NCBI GenBank assembly: GCA_019186845.1
Contig: JABARW010000022.1
Location: 1-64,000, forward strand
Source of the DNA: Planctomycetota bacterium
GTDB lineage: Bacteria > Planctomycetota > UBA8742 > UBA2392
Reading direction: 5' to 3'
Length of the DNA stretch: 64,000 bases
Part shown: one piece after another, positions 28,653 to 38,088 of the stretch
How the letters are laid out: each line of letters starts with the position of its first letter
How positions within the stretch are numbered: the stretch's first letter is position 1
Program-made: the position numbers and the translations under genes
Notes under the pieces: generated by a model
What the model was told of the DNA's origin: nothing
Seen by the model: the letters and a program-made list of their open reading frames with translations, nothing else
Databases searched by the model: none

Positions 28653-29813
28653 TCAGCGGGCGCTGCGCCGGGCCCAGAGGTCAGCCTCCAGCACCTGCTC
28701 CAGCGTGGGTTTCTCGACGTTCTTATGGGCATCCACAACGCGCCGTACGGTGGCGTAGATGTCGAGGTACTTGATCTCGCGATTCAGGAAGCGCTCAACG
28801 GCAATTTCATTGGCCGCGTTCATGACGGCGGAGAGCGTGCCGCCTGCCGCGGCGACTTCAAAGCCGAGCTTCAACGCGGGGAAGCGCTCATAGTTGACCT
28901 CTTCGAGCGTCATGTTGCCCATCCACTTGATCGTCGCTGCCGGCACGCTGGCCTCAATGCGGCGCGGGTAGCTCAACGCGTACTGGATCGGGATCTTCAT
29001 GTCCGTCGGGCCGAGCTGGGCGATGATGCTGTGGTCGATGAACTCGACCATCGAATGAATGATGCTTTGCGGGTGTATGACGGCGTCAATCTGCTCACGC
29101 CTGAGGTCAAACAGCCAGCGCGCCTCGATCACTTCCAGCGCCTTGTTGAACAAGGTCGCGCTGTCAATCGTGATCTTGCGGCCCATCACCCAGGTCGGGT
29201 GCTTCAAGGCCTGCTCCAGCGTGACGTTCTTGAGCTCGTCAATTGGCGTCTGGCGGAAGGGCCCGCCGCTGGCCGTCAGGATCACGCGCTTGATCTCTTT
29301 GCCGTTCTCGCCGCGCAGGCACTGGAAAATCGCGCTGTGCTCGCTGTCCACGGGAAGCAGCTCCGCGCCCGTTTTCTTGCAGATGTCCGTCAGAATCGGG
29401 CCCGTCATCACCAGCGATTCCTTGTTCGCCAGCGCCAGCCGTTTGCCGCGCCTGGCCGCCTCAAGGTTGCTGGCCAGGCCCGCCGCGCCGGTGATGGCGC
29501 CTAAGCAAACGTCGTAATCGAGGTCTTTTGCCAGCGAGACGAGATCGTCCTGGCCCGACAAGAGCCACTCCGTTTTCACGCCCTTTTTCCGGAGCGCAGC
29601 AATGCCTTCCTGGGCCGCTTTGGCGGAGGCCGGGTCGGTGATGGCGGCCGCCTTGGGGCGGAATTCGTCAACCTGCTTGAGGATGTTCTCAAAGCGTTTG
29701 CCGCAGGCGAGCCCGACGAGTTCGAACTTGTCGGCGTGCCTGCGCAGCACGTCAAGCGTGCTTTCACCAATGGAGCCTGAGCTTCCCAGCAGCAGAACTT
29801 TGGTCTTGGACAT
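28653..29813 (-). CDS. dxr: 1-deoxy-D-xylulose 5-phosphate reductoisomerase
   Basis: A 386-residue NADPH enzyme of the MEP isoprenoid pathway, converting DXP to methylerythritol 4-phosphate. The N-terminal Rossmann motif LLGSSGSIG (8-16), LANKESLVM, the metal and substrate segments PVDSEHSAIFQ and SGGPFR, HPTWVMGRKITIDSATL, NKALEVIEA and MNAANEIAV are all present. The length is typical. TAGACT lies 6 nt before the ATG, so the mRNA may be leaderless. The zinc-ribbon gene follows on the same strand. Confidence 0.96.
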   Translation of the reverse strand: MSKTKVLLLGSSGSIGESTLDVLRRHADKFELVGLACGKRFENILKQVDEFRPKAAAITDPASAKAAQEGIAALRKKGVKTEWLLSGQDDLVSLAKDLDYDVCLGAITGAAGLASNLEAARRGKRLALANKESLVMTGPILTDICKKTGAELLPVDSEHSAIFQCLRGENGKEIKRVILTASGGPFRQTPIDELKNVTLEQALKHPTWVMGRKITIDSATLFNKALEVIEARWLFDLRREQIDAVIHPQSIIHSMVEFIDHSIIAQLGPTDMKIPIQYALSYPRRIEASVPAATIKWMGNMTLEEVNYERFPALKLGFEVAAAGGTLSAVMNAANEIAVERFLNREIKYLDIYATVRRVVDAHKNVEKPTLEQVLEADLWARRSAR

Positions 29814-29819
29814 GGGGTG

Positions 29820-29825
29820 AGTCTA
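29820..29825 (-). promoter_or_regulatory. -10 box for leaderless dxr transcript
   Basis: TAGACT (minus strand) lies 6 nt before the dxr ATG at 29813 and no Shine-Dalgarno sequence intervenes. Confidence 0.4.
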
Positions 29826-29890
29826 GCTTGAATTCCGCCGGCTTCCCGCCTCTCCGTGCAACGCCACAGGTTCTGCTGGCCGGTCAGGCA

Positions 29891-29916
29891 CATATGTTCA
29901 ACCGATTGAACATATG
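29891..29916. promoter_or_regulatory. Perfect 26-bp palindrome (candidate operator)
   Basis: CATATGTTCAA (29891-29901) and TTGAACATATG (29906-29916) form an exact 11-bp inverted repeat around CCGA. It lies between divergent dxr and the surface-protein operon at 30035. The length and symmetry suggest a dimeric regulator site; a hairpin in RNA is also possible. A shorter inverted repeat, ATGCA/TGCAT, lies at 29932-29946. Confidence 0.55.
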
Positions 29917-29982
29917 CAGACGCCTCGCCCTATGCATTTTGTGCATTCGTGAAAATAATTTGTGTAAATCACGATATCACGG

Positions 29983-30012
29983 TTGACGGTCTGAGGGGGG
30001 TAGACTCATAGA
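29983..30012 (+). promoter_or_regulatory. Candidate promoter with G6 tract
   Basis: TTGACG (29983-29988) is a good -35. A run of six G (29995-30000) follows in the spacer, and CATAGA (30007-30012) is a weak -10 at 18 nt. The layout matches the G-run promoter of the paralogous operon at 57250-57280. Confidence 0.4.
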
Positions 30013-30034
30013 AGACAATTCCGGAGCAATGGCT

Positions 30035-30892
30035 ATGCGCGGACAAATCGTCGGGTTTACCGCTGGTGGTCGTTGGTTGCTGCTTGTGCTTGGCGCTATA
30101 GCATTCACGAGCGGCCTTCTTGTGCAGCGAACGAATGCCCAGCCCTTTGCGTTCATGACCAAGGGCTCAGCCAATACCAGTGACACGACAGCTACTTGGC
30201 CTGCGCCCGGCGGCGGCAGCCTTTATGCCACACAGGGAACCACATGGGTTGCGGGCAGTGGCGCGCTGCTGACGCCTGGCAACAATTTTTGCAACAACTG
30301 GGTTGAGAGCAGTGCTCGGCGGGAGTTCAGCGGGCTGATTGCCAATGCGGAATTTCCGGTCTGGTGGGTCTATGCAAGAGCACGCTATGAAATCAAGGCG
30401 AGTGTGACTTACAGCCCCACAACGCCCGTGTGGGTTGAGCGCCATCGTGCCGAAACCACGTTGTCTCTTCAGGCGCACGAGGATGTTCTTGGCATGATCG
30501 AAAACCGCGTTGTCGTCGACAACACGGCCACCACCGGCGCGACGGTGTACGACATTACGGGGGCGAGAGGCAACATGTTTCTCGGGGCCGGTGTGAAATA
30601 CGCCGAGGATTCACCCGGCACCGCCGGCACGACCGTTGCCCGTCTGTTTCCGGAGTTGACGATTGATCAGTGGATATCCAAGGCAAGCATTCACTTCTTT
30701 CTCCAGGCCAACGGCAAGCAGTATATTCACAACAACGAAGAAGAGGACGCGGCAAACATCGCTACGTACATTGGCGCATGGAACTCGTCCATTGTCGGTT
30801 TCGAGGGCTTTGTCGTAGGCTATGACTACGACTTTGGCACGGGGCAGTTGATTGAAGCTGTTTATGTCTTGGGAGACGGGCTCATCCCGTAA
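30035..30892 (+). CDS. Secreted protein, first gene of surface operon A
   Basis: About 285 residues with a Sec signal peptide (hydrophobic core LLLVLGAIAFTSGLLV, cleavage near NAQ). ATG at 30035 is preferred over 30029 because GGAG lies 8 nt before it. The mature part is rich in Thr, Ala, Gly and aromatics, consistent with a beta-sandwich. An ARYEIKASVTYSPTTPVW segment aligns with ARIEIRGKITGSDTPYW of the interrupted gene at 57311, so they are paralogues. No named domain is recognised. The next gene begins 6 nt after the stop. Base composition is visibly less GC-rich than in the flanking housekeeping genes. Confidence 0.72.
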   Translation: MRGQIVGFTAGGRWLLLVLGAIAFTSGLLVQRTNAQPFAFMTKGSANTSDTTATWPAPGGGSLYATQGTTWVAGSGALLTPGNNFCNNWVESSARREFSGLIANAEFPVWWVYARARYEIKASVTYSPTTPVWVERHRAETTLSLQAHEDVLGMIENRVVVDNTATTGATVYDITGARGNMFLGAGVKYAEDSPGTAGTTVARLFPELTIDQWISKASIHFFLQANGKQYIHNNEEEDAANIATYIGAWNSSIVGFEGFVVGYDYDFGTGQLIEAVYVLGDGLIP

Positions 30893-30898
30893 TCCGCC

Positions 30899-32611
30899 AT
30901 GACCACTGCTTTGAAGAGTAACGTCACCCGGCGAACCTCAAGACGGCAAAGCGCTTGGTGGCTCCTTGTGCTGCTTGTGCTGATGGGGTTGATGATCGGC
31001 GGGTTCCTCGTGGGGCTGATGACCGACGGGCCAGAAGGGATCATCATGCACCCGCAGGCTGGCAGCGACCATGAATCGCCGAGGGATGGGAAAGCAGGAC
31101 TGAAGACCAGGGTACCTCCTCCATGCCAGCCCAGTCCCATGACTGCCGCTGCGCCCACGCGGGAAGTTGCAACCGGAAATGACAGTACGAATACGCCTGC
31201 AGGAGACGGCCGGGGCCTTGTCGTTCGCTGCCAGAAGAGCGATGGCTCACCCTTCCCCGGACTTGCTGTGTCATGCGAGATATTCGGGCCGATAATCATG
31301 GACGATCAGGGCCAGCCGAGGTGGAGTTTTCACGAGACTTCAACTCGAACGACCTCCGAAACAGGCATGTTCATACTTGAGGGTAAATCTACATACAGGG
31401 TTCACCTGAAGCCGCCCGAAGTCGCCCAATGGCACTCTCAAACTGAAGTGCGCGCAGACTTCAGCGTCGGCCAGGTGACCATCGTTGATGCGCCCGCGAG
31501 CCGTTTCGAGCTGCATGTGCAATACGAGGACGGCACACCGGCGATCGGCGCCAGTTGCTCATTGCGTGACCGGGCGCGCTCATTTGAGTGGGGACTGTTG
31601 GTCACACAAGATGGCTCGGCCGTGTTCGAGAAGGTGGTGACCGACACGACCCTCGAGTTGTACATAAGCTCCCGCAATATCCGCTTTGACTCCTATTCAG
31701 GACAGTTGACGATCTCAGATATCCAGGCTGGACGGACAATCGTGACACTAAAGGCTCAGAAGAATCCATTTGGTCTGATTCGCGTCGAGTTCAACGGTTT
31801 CAAGAGCAGCCGAGAGACTTCCCTTCTGGTAGAAGCCGATCCGTGGAGTCCGTTCGCAAGACTCTATAGTCTCACGCCGGGTCTGACGCACTGGCAAAAC
31901 CAATTCCCGCCAAGTCCGGCCCGTTCAACGAAGTTCCGCGTGGTTCTGTCCGACCCAGGCGGTGCCTTTTCTTCGGATTGGGTGGAGGTACTTCCGGGAG
32001 AAACGACGGTCATTCGCGCCGCCTTGGCGCCGGGCGGCATTGTCAAAGCAAGGATTCTCGACGACAAAGGACAGCCTTTGGTCAACGCCGTGTTGCGAAT
32101 CTCAGATGGTTCTTATCTTGTCTGGGATGGCGCAGCCGGAGGCGGGGTTGACCGATATCGGGATCTGGGCTGGACCGCGGATGCCGGCGGTTATGTGACC
32201 TTAAGAAATCTGCCGGCGCGGAACGCTAAACTCGAAGTCGAAGCCGAGGGGAAGCAACCAAGGTTCTTCGAAGCGCAGGTTGCGCAGGGAGGCGTGAACG
32301 ACCTTGGCGATATCGTGCTGGACGACGCCCTTGGAGAGTTGGAGGTCGAACTTCGCGGCAGCAAGGCCGACCGGAAATACGTGTTGTTACTCAGCCAGCC
32401 CGGCGGATTGCGACTCACCGCGCCGAAACTGTTTGACGGCTCGAGCTTGCGATTGTCCCGGTTGCCGCTGCGAAGATATCGCCTGGGGGTGGCCTTCGCT
32501 CAGGGAGGCAGCACCATTGTTTGGACCGACGTGGACCTATCGCTTGGCGCCTCTCGACAATCCGCAACACTTGATATCAGCACCGTCACCGAAGCGCCCA
32601 AGCAACGATGA
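30899..32611 (+). CDS. Membrane-anchored protein with carboxypeptidase-regulatory-like repeats, surface operon A
   Basis: A 570-residue protein with one N-terminal membrane helix (about 19-43) after a basic start, so most of it lies outside. A low-complexity linker leads into several beta-sandwich repeats of the carboxypeptidase-regulatory/Ig-like kind, each with a pattern such as VRCQKSDGSPFPGLAV, HVQYEDGTPAIGASC and ARILDDKGQPLVNAVL. The order and end (LDISTV) match the interrupted protein at 58132-59826 along the full length. It is translationally coupled to the upstream secreted protein; the two probably form a surface complex. The function is unknown. Confidence 0.75.
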   Translation: MTTALKSNVTRRTSRRQSAWWLLVLLVLMGLMIGGFLVGLMTDGPEGIIMHPQAGSDHESPRDGKAGLKTRVPPPCQPSPMTAAAPTREVATGNDSTNTPAGDGRGLVVRCQKSDGSPFPGLAVSCEIFGPIIMDDQGQPRWSFHETSTRTTSETGMFILEGKSTYRVHLKPPEVAQWHSQTEVRADFSVGQVTIVDAPASRFELHVQYEDGTPAIGASCSLRDRARSFEWGLLVTQDGSAVFEKVVTDTTLELYISSRNIRFDSYSGQLTISDIQAGRTIVTLKAQKNPFGLIRVEFNGFKSSRETSLLVEADPWSPFARLYSLTPGLTHWQNQFPPSPARSTKFRVVLSDPGGAFSSDWVEVLPGETTVIRAALAPGGIVKARILDDKGQPLVNAVLRISDGSYLVWDGAAGGGVDRYRDLGWTADAGGYVTLRNLPARNAKLEVEAEGKQPRFFEAQVAQGGVNDLGDIVLDDALGELEVELRGSKADRKYVLLLSQPGGLRLTAPKLFDGSSLRLSRLPLRRYRLGVAFAQGGSTIVWTDVDLSLGASRQSATLDISTVTEAPKQR

Positions 32612-32629
32612 CGGTCGCCCCCGCCCCGG

Positions 32630-34234
32630 TTACTCCAGCCAGGGTTCCTGGCGCAGGCTTATGCAGACATGCTTGCCTGCCAGTTCCGCCCTGGGGTTGG
32701 GGAAGTCCAGGCGGTAGTGCACGCCGCGCGACTCTGTGCGCAACGCCGCTGACTTCGCCATGGCCAGCCCGACGATCAGCATGTTTTCGAGCTGCCATTC
32801 GCTGGGATAGTGCCGCTCCTGCTCGCCGACGCGCTTGAGCCAGCGCTCAAGCTGGCGCACAAGCTCGGTCATGCCGTGCTGATCACGCTCCACACCCAGA
32901 TAGCGCCACATCGCGCCTTTTAGACTGTTCTGCATGTCGGCGAGGTCAAGGCGATGGGTGCTGCGCATCTCGCGCTCAAACTTCACGCGCGGCTTGTGGC
33001 CGTTGCGCGCAGACTTTGCGGCGTTCTTCGCTGCCCTCATGCCGGCCACGAGACCTTCAATCAACGAGTTGCTGGCCAGGCGATTGGCGCCATGCAGGCC
33101 GGTGCTGGCGACCTCGCCGGCCACGAGCAGACCTTCAAGGTTGGTGGTACCGTCGAGATCGGTCTTCACGCCGCCCAGCATGTAATGGGGTCCGGGGCGC
33201 ACAGGCACCCAGCTCCTGGCCGGGTCAATCTCGGCATCCTCGCACATCTTCACAAACTGCGGAAAGCGCGCCTTGAGTTCTTTCTGGTCGAGGTGCGTCA
33301 CATCAAGAAAGGCACAGGCGTCACCGGTGCGGTGCATCTCATGCACGATGTTGCGCGCCACCACGTCGCGCGGCGCCAGCTCGGCCAGCTCGTGCCTGCC
33401 CACCATGAAGCGCTCGCCGTGGCTGTTCTTGAGGTAGGCGCCGTAGCCGCGCAGGGCCTCCGTAATCAGCGTGCGTTCCAGACCGGCCACATAGAGCAGC
33501 GTGGGGTGAAACTGCATGAACTCCATGTCGCGCAGAATGCAGCCTGCGCGCAGGGCCATGGCGTGGCCGTCTGCCGTGGCGACGGGCGGGTTGCTTGACT
33601 CGCGATAGAGCTGGCCCGCGCCGCCCGTAGCGAGAATCACGGCATTGGCCCAGATCACGTGCAGCTCGTTACGGCGCATGAACAGGGCGCCGTGGCAGCG
33701 CCCGCCCTCGGTGAGCAAGTCGAGCGCGAACGTGTTCTTGTAGGCCCGCAGGTTGGCAAATGTCTGCGCGTTGGCCAATAGCGCGCGCTCGACTTCGGCG
33801 CCGGTGGCGTCGCCGTGTGCGTGCAGAATGCGATTCTGCGTGTGGCCGCCCTCGCGCCCAAGATCGATCTCACCCGCCGCGTCACGGTCAAAGCGCGTGC
33901 CGCACTCAATGAGAAAGCGGATGCCCGCGGGCGCGCCCTCAACGACTTCGCGCACGACTCTTTCGTCGCAGAGCCCGGCGCCGGCGTTGAGGGTGTCCTG
34001 CACGTGATTGTCAAAGCTGTCGCTCTGGGCCATCACGGCGGCCAGACCGCCCTTGGCCCAGTTGGTGTTGCTGTCCACCAACTCGGCCTTGTTGCAGACG
34101 ATTACATCTTTGCCCAGGCGCGCGGCATGGATGGCCGCCGTCAGACCGGTGATGCCTGTGCCTATAATGAGCACATCGGCCACTTCCTGGCTGACGTGCT
34201 GCGTGTCGAAGGATGCTAGGTATCGGTCTGGCAT
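32630..34234 (-). CDS. nadB: L-aspartate oxidase
   Basis: A 534-residue FAD enzyme that oxidises L-aspartate to iminoaspartate, the first step of de novo NAD synthesis. The FAD motif VLIIGTGITGLTAA is near the N-terminus. The family segments NTNWAKGGLAA, EGGHTQNRILHA, MEFMQFHPT, TEALRGYGAYL, GPHYMLGGVKTDLDG and the FAD-binding GLHGANRLASNSL follow. ATG at 34234 (MPDRYLASFD) is preferred; the frame opens with a TTG at 34276. It works with NadA (54384-55472). serS lies 74 nt upstream on the same strand. Confidence 0.95.
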   Translation of the reverse strand: MPDRYLASFDTQHVSQEVADVLIIGTGITGLTAAIHAARLGKDVIVCNKAELVDSNTNWAKGGLAAVMAQSDSFDNHVQDTLNAGAGLCDERVVREVVEGAPAGIRFLIECGTRFDRDAAGEIDLGREGGHTQNRILHAHGDATGAEVERALLANAQTFANLRAYKNTFALDLLTEGGRCHGALFMRRNELHVIWANAVILATGGAGQLYRESSNPPVATADGHAMALRAGCILRDMEFMQFHPTLLYVAGLERTLITEALRGYGAYLKNSHGERFMVGRHELAELAPRDVVARNIVHEMHRTGDACAFLDVTHLDQKELKARFPQFVKMCEDAEIDPARSWVPVRPGPHYMLGGVKTDLDGTTNLEGLLVAGEVASTGLHGANRLASNSLIEGLVAGMRAAKNAAKSARNGHKPRVKFEREMRSTHRLDLADMQNSLKGAMWRYLGVERDQHGMTELVRQLERWLKRVGEQERHYPSEWQLENMLIVGLAMAKSAALRTESRGVHYRLDFPNPRAELAGKHVCISLRQEPWLE

Positions 34235-34308
34235 GGTGAGACCGGGAGATTGAGAGGTGACAACAACCTTGGCCAACGCTCAAACTCTCGAACGCTCCAT
34301 CTTGTGTG

Positions 34309-35634
34309 CTAGAGGACTTCTTTCCCGTAATAGGCATGCAGCGCCTTGGGCAGGCGCACGCGGCCCTCTGCGTCCTGGTAATTCTCCAGCAGCGCGATCA
34401 TCACGCGCGGCAGGGCCAGGCCTGACCCGTTGAGCGTGTGGCACAGCTTGTTCTGTTTGTCGTTGTCCTTGAAGCGGATCCTGGCACGCCGCGCCTGATA
34501 GTCGCCGAAGTTGCTGCAGCTTGATACCTCGAGCCATTTGCCCACGCCGATGGCGAAAACCTCGAGGTCGTAGCAGCGCTGGGCCCCAAAGCCCATGTCG
34601 CCCGAGCACAGCTCAAGGCGGCGATAGGGCAATTCAAGCAGTTCCAGCACGCGCTCGGCGCAACGGGTGAGGGTTTCGTGCTCTTCCTCGCTGCGCTCGG
34701 GGGTGGTGGTCACCATGAGTTCCACCTTGCTGAACTGGTGCACGCGCAGGATGCCGCGCGTGTCCTTGCCCGCCGCCCCGGCCTCGCGCCTGAAGCAGGG
34801 GGTGAAGGCGCAATAGCGGATGGGCAGATGGTCCTTGTCGAGGACACTGTCTGCATGCACGCTGGTCAGGGGCACTTCGGCCGTTGGAATGAGGTATAGC
34901 TCGTCGCCCTTTCCCAACTGGTACATCTCTTCCTCGAACTTGGGCAGCTGGCCGCTGTTGACCAGCGTTTCGCGCCGCACCATGAAGGGCGTCCAGCACT
35001 CGGTGTAGCCGTTTTCGCGCGTGTGGAAATCGAGGTAGAGGTTGACCAGGGCACGCTCCAGGCGCGCCAGGGGCCCGCGAAAGAAAGGAAAACCGCTGCC
35101 GCTGATGCGACCACCGACTTCGAGTTCCAGGCCGTAGTGCTTGCCGAGATCCCAGTGGGCCTTGGGCGCAAAGCCGGGCTTGGGCGCCTCGCCCCAGGTC
35201 TTGCGCACCACGTTGCCGGTTTCATCCTTGCCGACGGGCGTGTGCGGGCTTGGCAAGTTGGGCACCATGCGCAGCCGATTGTCGATCTCGACGCCAATCT
35301 CGCCGATCATGCGATCGATGTTCGAAATCTGGTCGCCGAACAGGCGCAGCCCTTCGCGGGCTTCATCCGGCCCCTTGGGCGTGCTGCCCAGCGCCTCCGT
35401 GATTTCCTTCGGAACCGGGGCCGCCGGGTCCTTCTTCAGCTTGCCCATCCAGTTGCCCACCGCCTTGCTGGCGGCGTTGAGCGCGGCCTGCTTCTGTTCC
35501 AGGCGTGTACGCTGCTCGCGGTACTTCTCGTCGAGCTTGAGCACTTCGTCAATCACACCCGCGTCAAAGTTGCGCCGGGCCAGGCCCTGCTTCACGGCGT
35601 CGGTGTTCTCCCGGATCAATCGAATGTCCAGCAT
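34309..35634 (-). CDS. serS: Seryl-tRNA synthetase
   Basis: A 441-residue class II synthetase. The N-terminal part is the long antiparallel coiled coil that grips tRNA-Ser (about 30-110). The catalytic core has TAEVPLTSVH, motif 2 FRREAGAAGKDTRGILRVHQF and motif 3 GSGLALPRVMIALLENYQ. ATG at 35634 has GGAG upstream (CAGGAGCGGAAG) and matches family starts (MLDIRLIREN); the longer frame from 35700 is not supported. It sits between the amidohydrolase and nadB on the same strand. Confidence 0.96.
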   Translation of the reverse strand: MLDIRLIRENTDAVKQGLARRNFDAGVIDEVLKLDEKYREQRTRLEQKQAALNAASKAVGNWMGKLKKDPAAPVPKEITEALGSTPKGPDEAREGLRLFGDQISNIDRMIGEIGVEIDNRLRMVPNLPSPHTPVGKDETGNVVRKTWGEAPKPGFAPKAHWDLGKHYGLELEVGGRISGSGFPFFRGPLARLERALVNLYLDFHTRENGYTECWTPFMVRRETLVNSGQLPKFEEEMYQLGKGDELYLIPTAEVPLTSVHADSVLDKDHLPIRYCAFTPCFRREAGAAGKDTRGILRVHQFSKVELMVTTTPERSEEEHETLTRCAERVLELLELPYRRLELCSGDMGFGAQRCYDLEVFAIGVGKWLEVSSCSNFGDYQARRARIRFKDNDKQNKLCHTLNGSGLALPRVMIALLENYQDAEGRVRLPKALHAYYGKEVL

Positions 35635-35703
35635 CTTCCGCTCCTGTGTCTCGTGGCGGCAAAGGTGTAACGGATAGCCGCGCTTCTGACAACGAATCAT
35701 GCA

Positions 35704-36999
35704 TCAAATCGCACGAGCCGCCACGCGGCCGCCCTGGATTACGGCGTAGACGGGGGCGCGATGGGCAAGCAGGGCCTCGAGCATCTCGGCCAGGGGCGCG
35801 GCCTGCGGCGCCGCAGCAGGCAGGCCTAGAACCACGAGGTCCGCACGGTCGGGTCCGATGTCGAGGGCCCTGCGGCCGTTGATGGTGGCCATCTTGAAGA
35901 GGTTCGCCACGTCCCCACCACCGTGGGCTTGCCTGGCAGCGCGGATTTCGTCCAGCATGGCCAGACTGCTGTTGCTGGCCAGGGAGTCCGTGCCCAGGCA
36001 GAGATTGGCGCCGGTACTCAGCAAGTCGCGCAGGGGGTATTCTTCATGGCCGAAATAAGCATGGGAGCGCGGGCAATAGACGATGCTGGGCTTGAAACGC
36101 GCGAGATGCTCCAGGTCCGGGCCCTGGGGGTAATTGCAGTGAACAAGCACCAGCTTCGAATTGGGCTGATCGACACTGAGCCAGGGCGCCAGCCACTCCC
36201 ACAGAAGCTCGGTGATCGGGCTCTGGTCGAAGCCCTCAAAGCCCGCCAGAGGAATCTTCCGGCGTTCGTAGAAATCCCGGATGGGACCCTGGGCGATGCG
36301 GAAGAACTGCTGCTCTTCAAGCGTCTCGGCCACATGGGTGGTACAGACCCGCGCCTCCCCCACCGCGCGGCCAAATGCGTGCTGATAGAGTTCGCCGGAG
36401 GTCGAGTAGGGCGCATGGGGCGAGAAACCAAGGCGCAGGGCCGCCCCCGCTGACTTCTCCGTTGCGTAGAACTTTTCGGCTTCGCCCTCGATCTGCCGCA
36501 CGATGGCGTCCAGACGCTCCATGGCGGCACCGGCATTGGCGCCATCGATGCCCAGCGCTTCCAGACAGACGGCGCCGGAAATGCCCCGAGCGCGCAGGGG
36601 TGCAAAGCTTGCACCGTCCACGCTGACATCGATGACGCTGGTCGTGCCCGTGGCGAGGAGCTGGTCGCAGGCCGACTCCAGCGCGGCCTTGACCTGAGCT
36701 TGGGGCACCTTGCGGCCCTCGATGATGCAGTCGATCCACTCGGTGAAACTCAGCCCCGTAGGCAACTGGCCGCTCAGGTGGCTGAGGTCGAGGTGGCAGT
36801 GGGCATTAACGAAGCCGGGCATCACCAGCGCGGCTTCGTAGTCGAGAGTTTCCTCGGCGAGGCCCTTGAGCCCGCCCGAAACCTCGCCGCCCACGATGGT
36901 CTCAACAATGCGGCCGCCGCTCACGAGCAGGATCACGTCACGTCTGAGCTCAAACGTGGCGGGGTCAATGTAATGGCTGCACCGCAGGGCGAGGTCCAT
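35704..36999 (-). CDS. Amidohydrolase (deaminase-like, MtaD/aminofutalosine deaminase type)
   Basis: A 431-residue TIM-barrel metal hydrolase. The first metal site is GFVNAHCHLDLSHL, then GTTSVIDVSV, SPHAPYSTS, THVAET, LVHCNY and the catalytic Asp in CLGTDSLASN. The HxHLDLS form and CPRSHAYFGH recall aminofutalosine deaminases of the futalosine menaquinone route, and more broadly the TrzN/MtaD group of purine or adenosine-like deaminases. No mqn gene lies nearby, so the substrate is open. A TAAACC box lies 6 nt before the ATG. Confidence 0.82.
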   Translation of the reverse strand: MDLALRCSHYIDPATFELRRDVILLVSGGRIVETIVGGEVSGGLKGLAEETLDYEAALVMPGFVNAHCHLDLSHLSGQLPTGLSFTEWIDCIIEGRKVPQAQVKAALESACDQLLATGTTSVIDVSVDGASFAPLRARGISGAVCLEALGIDGANAGAAMERLDAIVRQIEGEAEKFYATEKSAGAALRLGFSPHAPYSTSGELYQHAFGRAVGEARVCTTHVAETLEEQQFFRIAQGPIRDFYERRKIPLAGFEGFDQSPITELLWEWLAPWLSVDQPNSKLVLVHCNYPQGPDLEHLARFKPSIVYCPRSHAYFGHEEYPLRDLLSTGANLCLGTDSLASNSSLAMLDEIRAARQAHGGGDVANLFKMATINGRRALDIGPDRADLVVLGLPAAAPQAAPLAEMLEALLAHRAPVYAVIQGGRVAARAI

Positions 37000-37005
37000 G
37001 GCCGT

Positions 37006-37011
37006 GGTTTA
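37006..37011 (-). promoter_or_regulatory. Possible -10 box for leaderless amidohydrolase transcript
   Basis: TAAACC (minus strand) lies 6 nt before the ATG at 36999. It lacks the final T of the -10 consensus, so support is weaker than for the other sites of this kind. Confidence 0.3.
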
Positions 37012-37044
37012 GCACAGGGGCCCGGGCAAGGCCACCGGGTGCCC

Positions 37045-38019
37045 CTAGCCGCCGACGGTAGACATGTCGAAGTCGCGGGCGTAGTGGTGCCTTTCCGGCT
37101 TGCTGCGCACAGCCAGGGCCACGCGCTCCACCAGCCCCTCGAAGCTGTACTGCGGGCTGCGCATCCACGTTCGCAGTTGCAGCCGCTCGTCATCAAGCAG
37201 ACATCCCTTGAGTTGCCCATCCGCCGTCAGCCTGAGGCGATTGCAGCGCTCACAAAAGGGGGCGTGAACGGGGCTGATGAACCCGACAAACCCCCGGGCG
37301 CCGCGAATCCGAACGTAGGTGGCGGGCCCGTCGCCCCCGGGGCCTTCGACGGACTCCTCAATGGTGTAGTGGCGCCTCAGGGCCTCCAGCGCCTCGGCCA
37401 CGCTCATGGTGGGGTTCTCAAGACCCTCCCCCCGCGACCAGTTCCCAAAGGGCATGTACTCAATGAAACGGACGTGCAGGGGCCGGTCCATGGTCAAGGC
37501 CGCCAGCCGGGCCAGTTCGTCGTCGTTGAAGCCGCGCATGAGCACGGTGTTCAACTTGATTCGAAAACGCCCGTCGCGCGCAGCGGCGTCAATACCCGCG
37601 AGGCTGGGGGCCAGTTCGGAACCCCGGGTGATCTGCGCAAATCGCACGGCATCCAGCGTGTCCAGCGATATGTTGAGGCTGAAAACGCGGGCAGCGGCGA
37701 GCTGGGGCAGGAATCGCTCAAGGAGGCTGGCATTGGTAGACAAGGAGAGCTTGCGTACCCCTGGCAGGCGTGACACCTGCAGCATCAGCTCGGCGATGCC
37801 CTCGCGCACCAGAGGCTCGCCTCCGGTAAAGCGGAAGGCGTCAAAACCCAGCGAAAGGCTGGCGCGGATCACGCTCTCAATCTCGGCGAGGCTGAGGAGG
37901 CTTTCGGCGGGCTTCAGCTTGAGCAGGTCGCCGGACACACAGTAGCGGCAGCGCATGTTGCAGCGATCCGTAACGGAGATGCGCAGGGCGTGGATCTCGC
38001 GGTCGAAGTTGTCCTTCAT
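37045..38019 (-). CDS. moaA: GTP 3',8-cyclase MoaA
   Basis: A 324-residue radical SAM enzyme that starts molybdenum cofactor synthesis by cyclising GTP. The SAM cluster motif is CNMRCRYC (Cys20, 24, 27) and the SAM-binding GGEP is in FRFTGGEPLVR. The second, GTP-binding 4Fe-4S cluster uses FCERCNRLRLTADGQLKGC (about 255-275). The C-terminus ends in Gly-Gly (STVGG), as required for activation by MoaC in characterised MoaA. It is divergent from the NnrS operon. Molybdenum cofactor is needed for enzymes such as nitrate reductases, which would fit with nitric-oxide genes beside it. Confidence 0.95.
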   Translation of the reverse strand: MKDNFDREIHALRISVTDRCNMRCRYCVSGDLLKLKPAESLLSLAEIESVIRASLSLGFDAFRFTGGEPLVREGIAELMLQVSRLPGVRKLSLSTNASLLERFLPQLAAARVFSLNISLDTLDAVRFAQITRGSELAPSLAGIDAAARDGRFRIKLNTVLMRGFNDDELARLAALTMDRPLHVRFIEYMPFGNWSRGEGLENPTMSVAEALEALRRHYTIEESVEGPGGDGPATYVRIRGARGFVGFISPVHAPFCERCNRLRLTADGQLKGCLLDDERLQLRTWMRSPQYSFEGLVERVALAVRSKPERHHYARDFDMSTVGG

Positions 38020-38088
38020 GCGGCACCCCGGATTGCGGACTCGCTGGAACCTTTTTCGGACTTTCGGTTGCGCTGCCTGCCTGAATCA

